A stretch of 64,000 nucleotides of DNA, from positions 195,273-259,272 of the forward strand of contig JAFDZV010000004.1 in assembly GCA_018266795.1 (NCBI GenBank), given 5' to 3'. Shown here piece after piece: positions 54,970 to 63,522 of the stretch (its first letter is position 1; each line of letters starts with the position of its first letter). The notes under the pieces were generated by a model, which worked only from the letters and a program-made list of their open reading frames with translations, did not search any database and was not told the origin of the DNA. The stretch is from Bacteroidota bacterium. GTDB taxonomy: Bacteria; Bacteroidota; Ignavibacteria; OLB7. Both the position numbers and the translations under genes were made by a program.

Positions 54970-57098
54970 TAGAAGCGCATCGTCTTTTCGATGCTTGCCG
55001 CAATGCTCCCGGCTGTGGGCACAACGGACTCCATCAGTCCGGGGTTGTACGGGATCGGGCAGTCCGCCGTGGCGAGCCGTTCGATGGGGGCATCGAGCCA
55101 GGTGAACGCATCCTGTGTGATCGTTGCAGCGATCTCCGCGCCGAAGCCGCACGTCCAGTTGTCCTCGTGCACCACGATGCAGCGATTGGTCTTGCGAACG
55201 GAGCGGAGCACGGCCTCGCGGTCCCACGGCACAACGGTGCGCAGGTCAAGCACCTCCACGCTTGCACTCGTCATCGAAGCGGCATCGAGGGCGCGATGTA
55301 CGGTTTCGCCCCATGTCACGATTGTGATGTCGGTTCCCTCCTTCACCACATTCGCAACGCCGAAGGGGACCATGAAGTCCTCGCCGGGGTAGGGGCGCCG
55401 TCCCTCCTTGGTATCGAGGAGGCCCCGGTGTTCGAAGAAGAACGTTGGATCGTTGCCGCGCAGTGCCGTGCGAAGCAGGCCCACGGCATCGGCGGCATTC
55501 GAGGGATACGCGATGCGCCAGCCGATGAGGTGTGCGTAGATGGCCTCACCGGAGACGGAATGCCATGGGTCGCCGGTCTTCTTGCCGAATCCAACCGGGA
55601 TGCGCACCACCATCGGCGCGGCGAACGTTCCCGCGGTACGCCAGCGCATGGTGCCGCAGTCGTTGATCTGTTCGTGTGCAGGATCGGCATACTTACGGAA
55701 CTGGATCTCCGGCACCGGCACCAGGCCCGCCATCGCCATGCCAACGGAGCGCCCGATGATCCCCTCTTCGCTCAGCGAGGTATCGAACACGCGTGCCTCG
55801 CCGAAGCGGCTCTGCATGTCGATGGTTGCACCGTGCACGCCTCCCTTCAGGCCAACATCCTCGCCGAAGACAAGCATGCGATCGTTGCGCGCGAGCTCCT
55901 CGTTCAAAGTCTGCCGCACGGCATCCACCAGATTCATGCGCGGGCCGCTCTGCTTCGGTTCGTGCGATCCCCGGAGTGTTGCTGCAACAGCCTCCTCGCC
56001 GATCTCCGGCATCGTCCCACCAACACGCTGCGGGCTGCCGGCCTCGTAGAAGACATTGTCGCGTGTATGAACGGGATCCGGATGTGCTGCTGCAAGCGCG
56101 CGCTCCGCGGCTGCCTCCACCTCGGCGTCGGCCTCCGCCTCGAGAGCCGTCCATTCCTCTGCGGTGAGGATCTGCTGCGCGATCATGAAGTCGCGCACCT
56201 TCGGCAGCGGATCGTCAGCGCGCTCACGCTCCAAAAGGTCTGCCGGCTTGTACGCCTGCGTGTCCACGAACGAATGGCCGCTCAGCCGAGGCACGTTGAG
56301 ATGCAACAGCACCGGCCCCTCGCCGGAACGAACGCGCGCAACGGCATCGTTGATGAGGGCGGATGTGGTAACCGGCTCGGTGCCGCTGCCGCTCACGATG
56401 TGGAGGTTCTTGAAGGATGCCAGATTCTCCGCGATGCTCGCGCCCGGAGTTTGAAATCTGCTGGGTACGGAGATGCCGTACCCGTTGTCCTCGATGAAGA
56501 AGAGGAAGGGGAGCTTCCCCGTTGTGACGATGTTCAGCGCGGCCCAGAAGCCGTTCGTTGCACACGATCCATCGCCGCCGAGCGCCGCGGCAATTGCACC
56601 GTTCCATTCGTTCTGCCGGAGTACCTCCGTCCGGTAGCGGATAGCCTGTGCCCATCCGGACGCAGGCGTGTACTGCGCTCCAACGTCGCCGCTGGTTGGA
56701 AGCACTGTGGCGCCGCCGCGCGATGGAAGGTTGTGTACAACGCCGATGTCACGTCCCTCGGAGACGCCGCCGGAACGTCCCATCGTGCTGCGAAGCGCTT
56801 CCTCCGGCGTAAGTCCCTGCGTGAGCACGAACGGGCGCGAACGATAATAGAGTGCTGCGGCATCGCGCGGATGCTGCATGGCGAGGCCGAGAAGGATCTG
56901 CGCCAGGTCGTGGCCGCGTGAAGAGAACTGATAGGTGACGAAACCACCCGGCACCAGACGTTGCTCCTCGGTCCGGTCCAGCGCGCGCGAGACCAGCATC
57001 AGCCGCGCAACGCGTCGCCAGTTCACACCGCCGGTCTCCGCCGAAGCGATCGTGTTGTTCATCTCCTTTTCAGGATTCGCTGTCTTGTTCTTCGCCAT
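54969..57098 (-). CDS. 2-oxoacid dehydrogenase E1, fused alpha and beta subunits
   Basis: A 709-residue thiamine-diphosphate enzyme. The alpha part (about 25-360) carries the ThDP motif GDGSCATNGFW and, about 20 residues on, EDNGYGIS. The beta part (about 390-709) begins MNLVDAVRQTLNEEL and shows FGEDVG, the SEEGIIG segment and a transketolase C-terminal domain. It belongs to the branched-chain 2-oxoacid (2-oxoisovalerate) or acetoin-type E1 group; E2 and E3 are not nearby. The start MAKNKTANPE is the first ATG giving sensible N-terminal sequence. A TATCTTTG element lies about 60 nt upstream. Confidence 0.92.
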   Translation of the reverse strand: MAKNKTANPEKEMNNTIASAETGGVNWRRVARLMLVSRALDRTEEQRLVPGGFVTYQFSSRGHDLAQILLGLAMQHPRDAAALYYRSRPFVLTQGLTPEEALRSTMGRSGGVSEGRDIGVVHNLPSRGGATVLPTSGDVGAQYTPASGWAQAIRYRTEVLRQNEWNGAIAAALGGDGSCATNGFWAALNIVTTGKLPFLFFIEDNGYGISVPSRFQTPGASIAENLASFKNLHIVSGSGTEPVTTSALINDAVARVRSGEGPVLLHLNVPRLSGHSFVDTQAYKPADLLERERADDPLPKVRDFMIAQQILTAEEWTALEAEADAEVEAAAERALAAAHPDPVHTRDNVFYEAGSPQRVGGTMPEIGEEAVAATLRGSHEPKQSGPRMNLVDAVRQTLNEELARNDRMLVFGEDVGLKGGVHGATIDMQSRFGEARVFDTSLSEEGIIGRSVGMAMAGLVPVPEIQFRKYADPAHEQINDCGTMRWRTAGTFAAPMVVRIPVGFGKKTGDPWHSVSGEAIYAHLIGWRIAYPSNAADAVGLLRTALRGNDPTFFFEHRGLLDTKEGRRPYPGEDFMVPFGVANVVKEGTDITIVTWGETVHRALDAASMTSASVEVLDLRTVVPWDREAVLRSVRKTNRCIVVHEDNWTCGFGAEIAATITQDAFTWLDAPIERLATADCPIPYNPGLMESVVPTAGSIAASIEKTMRF

Positions 57099-57157
57099 GT
57101 GATCTATTGAAACGGGGATGTTGAATAGCCGTGCGGAATGTATCGTACTGAAGAGAG

Positions 57158-57165
57158 CAAAGATA
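57158..57165 (-). promoter_or_regulatory. TATCTTTG promoter-like element before the E1 gene
   Basis: TATCTTTG on the minus strand, identical to the -7 element proposed for marR, 59 nt before the E1 start. No -33 TTG is seen. Confidence 0.35.
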
Positions 57166-57356
57166 GGGATTTGCCGCACGTCGAGGGCCCGTGCGATGTG
57201 CGGGAGCGATGGCGGTGAAGAGGTCTGCAGGGTGGCGGGAGTTGCCGATGGTGGTGTTCCGGTATGATGCCGTTCACGACGATTGTGCCCGGGCGGAGTT
57301 CGCCGGCGGGGGCTGTGTTCGCATGGAAGCGGCTCCCGCCGGCTGATCCCTCCACA

Positions 57357-57857
57357 TCATGCCGCGCGTGCGGCCGCGATGCGGCGGCCGGTTGGCCCAA
57401 TCCGTCGCGCGATCAACCCGTCGATCGATACCGGGCCGCTTCCTCTGATCATGATGACCAGTGCGATGGCAACGAAGAGGATGTGATACTCGAAGCCTTC
57501 TCCCTTGAGTTGACCGCTCCAGTTCATGAAGAAGCCCATGTTGATGTGCGTTGTCATCACGGCGACTCCCATTACGCATGCCGTGCCGAATGCCGCTATG
57601 CGGCCCAGGAAGCCCCCGATCAGCGCCAGGCCTCCGAAGAATTCCGCGATGATTGCGAGCCATCCGAAGAACGTGGGAATGCCGAGCGAAGCGAAGTAGG
57701 CCAGTGTCCCATCGGGACCGTAGCCGCCGAACGCGCCGAGGAGTTTCTGGGCCCCGTGCGGAAGGATGACGATGCCGATAGCCAGGCGAAGGATGAGCAG
57801 GATAATGTCATCCCGTGTGGCGAACAGCCTGGTTCCAAGTGCCGATGCGTTGTTCAT
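57357..57857 (-). CDS. DoxX family membrane protein
   Basis: A 166-residue protein with four membrane helices. Family features include ILRLAIGIVILPHGAQKLL in the first helix, GIPTFFGWLAIIAEFFGGLAL in part in the second, and later GGFLGRIAAFGTA and EYHILFVAIALVIMI. AGGAG lies 8 nt before the ATG at 57857. DoxX/DoxD-like proteins are implicated in thiol and redox stress defence or quinone chemistry. A TTGACCAGTCAA palindrome lies 55 bp upstream and is shared with marR, so the gene is probably MarR-controlled. Confidence 0.9.
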   Translation of the reverse strand: MNNASALGTRLFATRDDIILLILRLAIGIVILPHGAQKLLGAFGGYGPDGTLAYFASLGIPTFFGWLAIIAEFFGGLALIGGFLGRIAAFGTACVMGVAVMTTHINMGFFMNWSGQLKGEGFEYHILFVAIALVIMIRGSGPVSIDGLIARRIGPTGRRIAAARAA

Positions 57858-57911
57858 GTGCTGTCTCCTGTTGATCGTTACTCCCGGTGGAGTTGTTTGT
57901 TTGATTGTATG

Positions 57912-57923
57912 TTGACCAGTCAA
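57912..57923. promoter_or_regulatory. MarR-type operator upstream of doxX
   Basis: Perfect 12-bp palindrome-type site TTGACCAGTCAA (arms TTGAC / GTCAA, spacer CA). The reverse complement, TTGACTGGTCAA, is exactly the site upstream of marR at 58468-58479. Confidence 0.75.
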
Positions 57924-57964
57924 ATATTCGGGCGAGCATTGCTCTTCCGTTTGATGATCGGTGC

Positions 57965-58444
57965 TTAGACGGTACAGGCGCCGCGCACTGTGTCCAGGGA
58001 GCGAATGAACCCGTCGAGCTGTTCCGGGCTCAGTCCCGCGAGCACAGCCAGATCGGCGCTGTTCATCGGGTGATCGAGTGCGTCCACCAGGCGCAGCCCC
58101 TCCTCGGTAATGGCGCAGAGTACCTGCCGCCGGTCCGTGCTCTGGCGCGTCCGTCTCACCAGATTCTTTTTCTCGAGCCGGTCCAGCATTCGGGTAACTC
58201 CCGGTGCTTCCTCGATCATGCGCTCGCCGATCTCCATTGTTGGAAGTGCGCCGCCGGCTCCTCTGAGGATTCGCAGCACGTTGTACTGCTGAAGCGTGAT
58301 GCCATGAGGATCAACCACATTGGAGAGGTAGCGGCGGAGAACGTCCGTCGTGCGCAGGAGTGCAACGATCGCCTCCTGCTCCCGGTTGGCGAATGGGCGC
58401 GACTGTTTGATCTCCTGCTGTACGGCGCTTGCTTTGTTCTTCAT
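57965..58444 (-). CDS. MarR family transcriptional regulator
   Basis: A 159-residue winged-helix repressor. GITLQQYNVLRIL begins the DNA-binding domain; the recognition helix region is GERMIEEAPGVTRMLDRLEK, followed by the wing RRTRQSTDRRQVLCAITEEG (each in part). One cysteine in the wing region and one at the C-terminus (GACTV) might respond to oxidants. Regulation is likely autogenous: a TTGACCAGTCAA palindrome overlaps the -33 position and a TATCTTTG -7 element ends 4 nt before the ATG. The doxX gene, 107 bp downstream on the same strand, carries the same operator. Confidence 0.93.
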   Translation of the reverse strand: MKNKASAVQQEIKQSRPFANREQEAIVALLRTTDVLRRYLSNVVDPHGITLQQYNVLRILRGAGGALPTMEIGERMIEEAPGVTRMLDRLEKKNLVRRTRQSTDRRQVLCAITEEGLRLVDALDHPMNSADLAVLAGLSPEQLDGFIRSLDTVRGACTV

Positions 58445-58448
58445 GGAT

Positions 58449-58479
58449 CAAAGATAGCACAGAATGGTTGACTGGTCAA
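58449..58479 (-). promoter_or_regulatory. marR promoter of Bacteroidota type with overlapping operator
   Basis: On the minus strand TTG (58479-58477), 20 nt, then TATCTTTG (58456-58449), which fits TTG-N19-21-TAnnTTTG. The TTG is the first part of the palindrome at 58468-58479, so a bound MarR dimer would block the -33 element. The -7 element ends 4 nt before the ATG. Confidence 0.65.
58468..58479. promoter_or_regulatory. MarR-type operator upstream of marR
   Basis: TTGACTGGTCAA on the plus strand, arms TTGAC / GTCAA with spacer TG, 24 bp from the marR start. Identical to the doxX site in the opposite orientation. Confidence 0.75.
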
Positions 58480-58607
58480 GTAATTGTTCTGCGGAGTTTT
58501 TAGGCTCCTTCGAAGCGGCGGAGTCTGAAAAAATGGAGGAATCGCACGGCTCGATATAGCCGTTATTCCTAATGAAATCTTGATTCCCATTCGCCGGGCA
58601 AAGCGGG

Positions 58608-58615
58608 TATATTCG
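58608..58615 (+). promoter_or_regulatory. TATATTCG promoter-like element, possible nrdJ promoter
   Basis: TATATTCG on the plus strand, 452 nt before the nrdJ start. If it is used, the mRNA would have an unusually long 5' leader. Confidence 0.35.
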
Positions 58616-58649
58616 CCCCGCTGAACTCCTCGACGCTGAATGTTCGATT

Positions 58650-58741
58650 CGGCGTCCGCATGCCGCAAAGTATCACTCTGGAATAATCTTACTGCTGTTA
58701 TGGCACATTGCTGTGCACACACGCTCTTTGGGCGGACGCCG
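58650..58741 (+). other. Long-range inverted repeat in the nrdJ leader
   Basis: CGGCGTCCGC (58650-58659) pairs perfectly with GCGGACGCCG (58732-58741). Just inside, GCAAAG and CTTTG can extend the helix across an internal loop. This looks like the closing stem of a folded RNA domain of ~90 nt. Confidence 0.55.
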
Positions 58742-58800
58742 TCTATGCAGTGCAGGCAGCGGTTCCGTTCCAGTGGTGATTGAGGTCAGCGGCAAAAACG

Positions 58801-58832
58801 ATAGAGCCCTCATAATATAGAGCCCTCATAAT
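58801..58832. repeat. 16-bp direct repeat in the nrdJ leader
   Basis: ATAGAGCCCTCATAAT occurs twice head to tail. It separates the two folded parts of the leader. Confidence 0.9.
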
Positions 58833-58890
58833 AAGGTCAGCCAACCCAGCCGGAATACGAACGCCGGATTGAGACACTCCGCGAGCGTAA

Positions 58891-58929
58891 CGAGAAGTGC
58901 TCGATGCACCTGGCACTGAGCTCTTCTCG
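58891..58929 (+). other. Hairpin in the nrdJ leader
   Basis: CGAGAAG (58891-58897) pairs with CTTCTCG (58923-58929), and AGTGC with GCACT inside it, giving a two-part stem. Confidence 0.5.
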
Positions 58930-59067
58930 ATGCGGTCCCCGGTTCCCTCGTCCTCTGTGTGATCGTCTGCCGGACTAGCACAACAGCCCTCTCATGCATG
59001 CCGAGCCTGCGCCGGCTAATGGTTGCCGCAGGGAGGCAGCACGCAATCCCGTTAGGAGAACCGCTCC

Positions 59068-62000
59068 ATGAAGATTAACCGCCGCTTTACGAAGACAGGC
59101 CAGAACGTGTATGACATGTTCGACTACACGTACCGTTCCTCCGTTCTCCGGAACCCCGATGGATCGGTTGTCTTCGAGATGCGCAACATCGAAGTTCCTT
59201 CGGCGTGGTCGCAGGTGGCCACCGACATCCTTGCGCAGAAGTACTTCCGCAAGGCCGGCGTTCCCCAGATTGATGAGAAGGGGCAGCCTGTAACGGACGA
59301 GAACGGCAAACCGGTACTCGGTCCGGAGACCAGCGTGCGCCAGGTTGTTCATCGTCTCGCCGGGTGCTGGGCTCAGTGGGGCAAGGATCACGGCTACTTC
59401 GACGGCGACGAGGATGCTGCGGCGTTCTACGATGAGAACGCATTCATGCTTCTGAAGCAGATGGCCGCTCCCAACTCGCCGCAGTGGTTCAATACCGGCC
59501 TGGCCTTTGCCTACAACATTACCGGCCCTGCGCAGGGGCACTACTATGTCGATCCGGTAACCGGCAAGCTCCATCGCTCCGCCGATGCCTACACGCATCC
59601 CCAGCCTCATGCATGCTTCATTCAGTCGGTCAATGACGATCTGGTGAACGAGGGGGGGATCTTCGATCTGGTGACGCGGGAGGCGCGCATCTTCAAGTAC
59701 GGCAGCGGCACCGGCTCCAATTTCTCCGCGCTGAGAGCAGGCGGCGAGCCTCTATCCGGCGGCGGTGTATCCTCCGGTCTGATGTCGTTCCTCAAAGTGG
59801 CCGATCGCGCTGCCGGCGCCGTCAAGTCCGGTGGCACCACGCGCCGCGCCGCCAAGATGGTGATCCTCAACGCCGATCATCCGGACATCGAAACGTTCAT
59901 CGATTGGAAGGTGATCGAGGAGCAGAAGGTTGCTGCTCTGGTTGCCGGCTCCAAGGTCTGCAATCTCTTCCTCAACGAGATCATGCACGTTGCGGCCTCC
60001 GAGGGGCCGGACTATACTCAGCCGGGAACAACGCTGCACTCGCTTGTGCAGCGCGCGTTGAATCGCGGCGTGCCGATGAACTATATCATTCGTGCACTGG
60101 CGCTGGTGGAGCAGGGGTACGATGAGTTTGATTTCGATACCTACGATACGCACTACGAGGGCGATGCCTACGTGACAGTATCCGGGCAGAACTCGAACAA
60201 CACGGTTCGCGTCACCAACGACTTCATGCATGCCATCGAGAACGATGGAAAGTGGGATCTGATTCGCCGTACTGACGGGAAGGTGGCACGCACGATGCGT
60301 GCACGCTACCTCTGGGACAAGATCAACATGGCCGCATGGGGGAGCGCCGATCCGGGGCTGCAGTTCCATACCACGATCAACGAGTGGCATACCTGCCCGG
60401 CCGACGGTGAGATCAACGCCAGCAATCCATGTTCGGAGTACATGTTCCTCGATGACACGGCATGTAATCTGGCAAGCATCAACCTGGCGCATTTCTACGA
60501 CGCCGAGACGCGTACGTTCGACACCGAGTCCTTCAAGCATGCGTGCCATATCTGGACCGTGGTGCTGGAGATCTCCGTGCTGATGGCGCAGTTTCCGTCG
60601 CAGCTGATTGCGCAGAAGAGCTACGACTTTCGCACACTCGGTCTGGGATACGCCAACCTGGGCACGGTGCTCATGATGGCCGGCATCCCGTACGATTCCG
60701 ATGAGGGGCGTACCTGGGCCGCGGCGATAACTGCAATCATGACCGGTGAGGCCTACGCAACATCGGCGGAGCTGGCCGCGGAGCTGGACCCGTTCCCCGC
60801 ATACGATCGGAATGCGGCGAGCATGCTGCGCGTGATTGCGAACCATCGGCGTGCGGCCTACAACGCACCTGCCGGTGAATACGAGGGGCTGACGATTCCT
60901 CCGGTGGGGATCGAGCACGAGATCTGCCCCGAAAACATTTCGGCGGCAGCGCGTGAATGCTGGGATCGTGCGCTGGAGCTGGGCACGAAGTACGGCTATC
61001 GCAATGCACAGGTAACCGTGCTGGCGCCAACCGGTACGATAGGTCTGGTCATGGACTGCGATACAACGGGCATCGAACCGGACTTCGCCATCGTGAAGTT
61101 CAAGAAGCTCGCAGGAGGTGGATACTTCAAGATCGTGAACCAGTCCGTGCCCAAGGCTCTTCATGCGCTGGGGTACTCCGATGCGGAGATCATCGAGATC
61201 GAGCGCTACATCAAGGGGCATGGCACGCTGGTGGGATGCCCGGTGATCAACAGCGCCGGCCTGAAGGAGCGCGGCTTCACGCAGGAGAAGATCGATGCGA
61301 TCGAGACGCAGTTGGATGGCGTGTTCGATATCAAGTTCGCGTTCAACAAGTGGACGCTGGGGGAGGAGTTCCTGCGTGGCCTCGGGATTACCGAGGAGCA
61401 GATGAACGATCCGATGTTCGATCTCCTTACGGCGTTCGGATTCACGGCGCAGCAGATCGAGGAGGCGAACCGGTACGTCTGCGGCACGATGACGATCGAG
61501 GGAGCGCCGGGCCTGAAGGAGGAACACCTGCCCGTGTTCGATTGCGCGAACAAGTGCGGCAAGTACGGTCAGCGCTACATCGACTACATGGGGCACGTGC
61601 GGATGATGGCCGCCGCGCAGCCGTTCATCTCCGGCGCCATTTCCAAGACGATCAACATGCCGGGCCATGCAACGGTTGGCGAAGTGGCGCGTGTGTACAC
61701 GGAGTCGTGGAAGCTGATGCTGAAGGCGATCGCGCTCTACCGCGACGGATCCAAGCTGTCGCAGCCGCTCAATTCAACCAGCGGCACGGATCTGGTGGAG
61801 GAGGTTCGCATCAGCGATCTGGTGGGCGACGAGGATGATTGGAACGAGAACATCGGCCCCGCGCAGGTGCATGAGCGCATTGTGGAGAAGGTCTATCATC
61901 GCACGGAGCGGCGCCGTCTGCCCAAGCGCCGTCACGGCTTCGTTCGCGAAGCTACCGTTGGCGGGCACAAGGTGTTTCTGCGCACGGGAGAGTACGAGGA

Positions 62001-62589
62001 TGGGACACTGGGTGAGATCTTCATCGACATGTACAAGGAGGGGGCGAGCTTCAAGGGGCTGATGAACTGCTTCGCTGTGCTTGCCTCCAAGGCGCTGCAG
62101 TACGGTATGCCGCTCGAGAAGATGGTGGACACGTTTACCTTCACCCGCTTCGAGCCGGCCGGGCCTGTGTTCGGGCACGAAGCAATCAAGAACGCAACGT
62201 CCATCATCGACTACGTATTCCGCGCAATCGGTTACGAGTACCTTGGACGCGAGGACTTCATCCATGTGAAGGCCGTTGATGAATCGAACGCGACGGAGTC
62301 GCGTAACGGCGCCGGCGAAGCCCGTTCCGGCGGCGAATCGCATGTCAACGGCAACGGAAAGCTGAAGCTCTCTCCCGGTCAGGAACTTTACACAAAACAG
62401 TCGCGAGCGGTGGACACCACCGTTGCGCCTCCTGTGCGCCCGCTTGGTGAGAATCAGAAGAAGGTGATGACCGCCAAGGCTCAGGGGTATACCGGGGAAC
62501 AGTGCGGCAACTGCGGATCGATGCGCGTGAAGCAGAACGGTGCGTGCCATGTCTGCGAGGACTGCGGCACCACGAGCGGTTGCTCGTGA
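59068..62589 (+). CDS. nrdJ: Vitamin B12-dependent (class II) ribonucleotide reductase
   Basis: A 1173-residue adenosylcobalamin-dependent enzyme that makes deoxyribonucleotides. Active-site features are C183 in PHACFIQSV (one of the redox cysteines), the thiyl-radical region NPCSEYMF (C455) and CNLASINLA shortly after. The family's long C-terminal extension is present (DFIHVKAVDES and beyond), ending in a cysteine-rich tail CGNCGS, CHVCEDCG, which probably binds zinc or shuttles reducing equivalents. AGGAG lies 10 nt before the ATG. No class I nrdAB genes or NrdR-like boxes are visible. It follows an unusually long leader and is monocistronic. Confidence 0.96.
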   Translation: MKINRRFTKTGQNVYDMFDYTYRSSVLRNPDGSVVFEMRNIEVPSAWSQVATDILAQKYFRKAGVPQIDEKGQPVTDENGKPVLGPETSVRQVVHRLAGCWAQWGKDHGYFDGDEDAAAFYDENAFMLLKQMAAPNSPQWFNTGLAFAYNITGPAQGHYYVDPVTGKLHRSADAYTHPQPHACFIQSVNDDLVNEGGIFDLVTREARIFKYGSGTGSNFSALRAGGEPLSGGGVSSGLMSFLKVADRAAGAVKSGGTTRRAAKMVILNADHPDIETFIDWKVIEEQKVAALVAGSKVCNLFLNEIMHVAASEGPDYTQPGTTLHSLVQRALNRGVPMNYIIRALALVEQGYDEFDFDTYDTHYEGDAYVTVSGQNSNNTVRVTNDFMHAIENDGKWDLIRRTDGKVARTMRARYLWDKINMAAWGSADPGLQFHTTINEWHTCPADGEINASNPCSEYMFLDDTACNLASINLAHFYDAETRTFDTESFKHACHIWTVVLEISVLMAQFPSQLIAQKSYDFRTLGLGYANLGTVLMMAGIPYDSDEGRTWAAAITAIMTGEAYATSAELAAELDPFPAYDRNAASMLRVIANHRRAAYNAPAGEYEGLTIPPVGIEHEICPENISAAARECWDRALELGTKYGYRNAQVTVLAPTGTIGLVMDCDTTGIEPDFAIVKFKKLAGGGYFKIVNQSVPKALHALGYSDAEIIEIERYIKGHGTLVGCPVINSAGLKERGFTQEKIDAIETQLDGVFDIKFAFNKWTLGEEFLRGLGITEEQMNDPMFDLLTAFGFTAQQIEEANRYVCGTMTIEGAPGLKEEHLPVFDCANKCGKYGQRYIDYMGHVRMMAAAQPFISGAISKTINMPGHATVGEVARVYTESWKLMLKAIALYRDGSKLSQPLNSTSGTDLVEEVRISDLVGDEDDWNENIGPAQVHERIVEKVYHRTERRRLPKRRHGFVREATVGGHKVFLRTGEYEDGTLGEIFIDMYKEGASFKGLMNCFAVLASKALQYGMPLEKMVDTFTFTRFEPAGPVFGHEAIKNATSIIDYVFRAIGYEYLGREDFIHVKAVDESNATESRNGAGEARSGGESHVNGNGKLKLSPGQELYTKQSRAVDTTVAPPVRPLGENQKKVMTAKAQGYTGEQCGNCGSMRVKQNGACHVCEDCGTTSGCS

Positions 62590-62994
62590 ACGGTTGCCTG
62601 TGAGCATCGGATCGATGAGCGCTCACGGAACGAATTGCTCCTAATGGCATGACCGACGCATGCCGGCAACATGCAACGGGGAGGCGAAGAAATTCGCTTC
62701 CCCGTTGTCGTAACACACATATCGAATCGTGCGAATGTCGCCATTCCTGTGATGCAAATTCGGTTTCCCGTGTCAGGATAGTACGAGCCATCTTCTACCG
62801 CATGCCGTGTATCGCACAACCGTATGGTTGGGAATTACAACGGAGGCGCTCACAGCTTCCTTGTTGCATCGGTTCCAACGGCGTCAGCAGCAGTCGTTCC
62901 CATCCGTGTGATGATTCGGAATCGCGGTGTGTTACGTAGATACAGGATCGTGCTTTCAAGAAAACTCAACCTATAACAAACCACGGAAGACAAC
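62590..62994. other. Intergenic, 405 bp, with nrdJ terminator
   Basis: Holds the terminator at 62675-62706 and, further right, the promoter region of the repeat lipoprotein gene. No gene seen. Confidence 0.6.
62675..62706 (+). terminator. Terminator hairpin of nrdJ
   Basis: 14-bp stem AACGGGGAGGCGAA / TTCGCTTCCCCGTT with one G-T pair and a GAAA tetraloop, 85 bp after the nrdJ stop. There is no T run, so it may also stabilise the 3' end. Confidence 0.65.
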
Positions 62995-63522
62995 ATGAAC
63001 AATGCCTTTCGTCCCGTGGCAATCATTGCTGCGTTTCTACTCACCTTCTTTATGATCGGTTGCAACGGGCTCCTGGACCCGACCGGTCTACTTGGAGGAG
63101 GGGGTGGTGGAAATTCCGGCGGTGGTGCCAAGGACAGTCTGAACAATGGAGGCCATCACGGCGGTCCGCAGGACAGCCTGGGTGGTCATCATGGAGGCCC
63201 GCAGGATAGCCTGGGCGGTCATCATGGCGGTCCGAACGACAGCCTGGGTGGTCATCACGGCGGTCCGAACGACAGCCTGGGTGGTCGCGATGGCGGCCCG
63301 AACGGTGGTCCGCTCGACAGCCTGGGTGGCCATCATGGAGGCCCGCTCGACAGTCTCGGTGGTCATCACGGTGGCCCCCCCGATAGCCTGGGCGGTCATC
63401 GTGGCGGCCCGGGCGGTGGTGGTCCAAACGGCGGCGGCCCGAACGGCGGCGGCCCGCATGGTCCGAATGACAGCCTTGGCCATCATGGAGGCCCGCTCGA
63501 CTCTCTCAAGCATCATGGCTGA
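62995..63522 (+). CDS. Lipoprotein of His/Gly-rich 11-residue repeats
   Basis: A 175-residue lipoprotein: signal MNNAFRPVAIIAAFLLTFF with lipobox MIGC (acylated C23), a glycine linker, then from ~46 to the end near-perfect repeats of the unit DSLGGHHGGPx (x = Q, N, L or P), about nine copies with a Gly/Pro/Asn-rich spacer near 138-155. At least 14 histidines occur, mostly as HH pairs. Binding of Ni, Cu or Zn in the envelope is the natural guess, but structural roles are possible. It lies downstream of nrdJ with its own leader. No homologous domain is recognised. Confidence 0.85.
   Translation: MNNAFRPVAIIAAFLLTFFMIGCNGLLDPTGLLGGGGGGNSGGGAKDSLNNGGHHGGPQDSLGGHHGGPQDSLGGHHGGPNDSLGGHHGGPNDSLGGRDGGPNGGPLDSLGGHHGGPLDSLGGHHGGPPDSLGGHRGGPGGGGPNGGGPNGGGPHGPNDSLGHHGGPLDSLKHHG
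63148..63516. repeat. 33-bp-period coding tandem repeat
   Basis: The DNA encoding the His/Gly repeats has a 33-bp period with a core GACAGCCTGGGTGGTCATCA and closely related copies. Identity between copies extends to silent positions, which points to recent duplication. Confidence 0.9.

Larger units (their letters stand above)
58445..59067. other. marR-nrdJ intergenic region with long nrdJ leader, 623 bp
   Basis: Contains the marR promoter/operator at the left, a TATATTCG element at 58608-58615, and then about 450 bp of sequence before nrdJ that forms several inverted repeats and one 16-bp direct repeat. No protein-coding frame is convincing. Confidence 0.7.

Noticed and set aside
58616-59067. 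Cobalamin riboswitch before nrdJ
   Set aside because: I looked for the B12 box and the conserved core around it on the plus strand and found neither; the stems present do not match that layout.
59752-61668. Open frame of about 640 codons antisense to nrdJ
   Set aside because: Shadow of a certain housekeeping gene; composition typical of antisense frames.
63050-63516. Arg/Asp/His-rich or Ala/Thr-rich frames antisense to the repeat lipoprotein
   Set aside because: They arise from the same 33-bp repeat read backwards; the plus frame has a signal peptide and lipobox.
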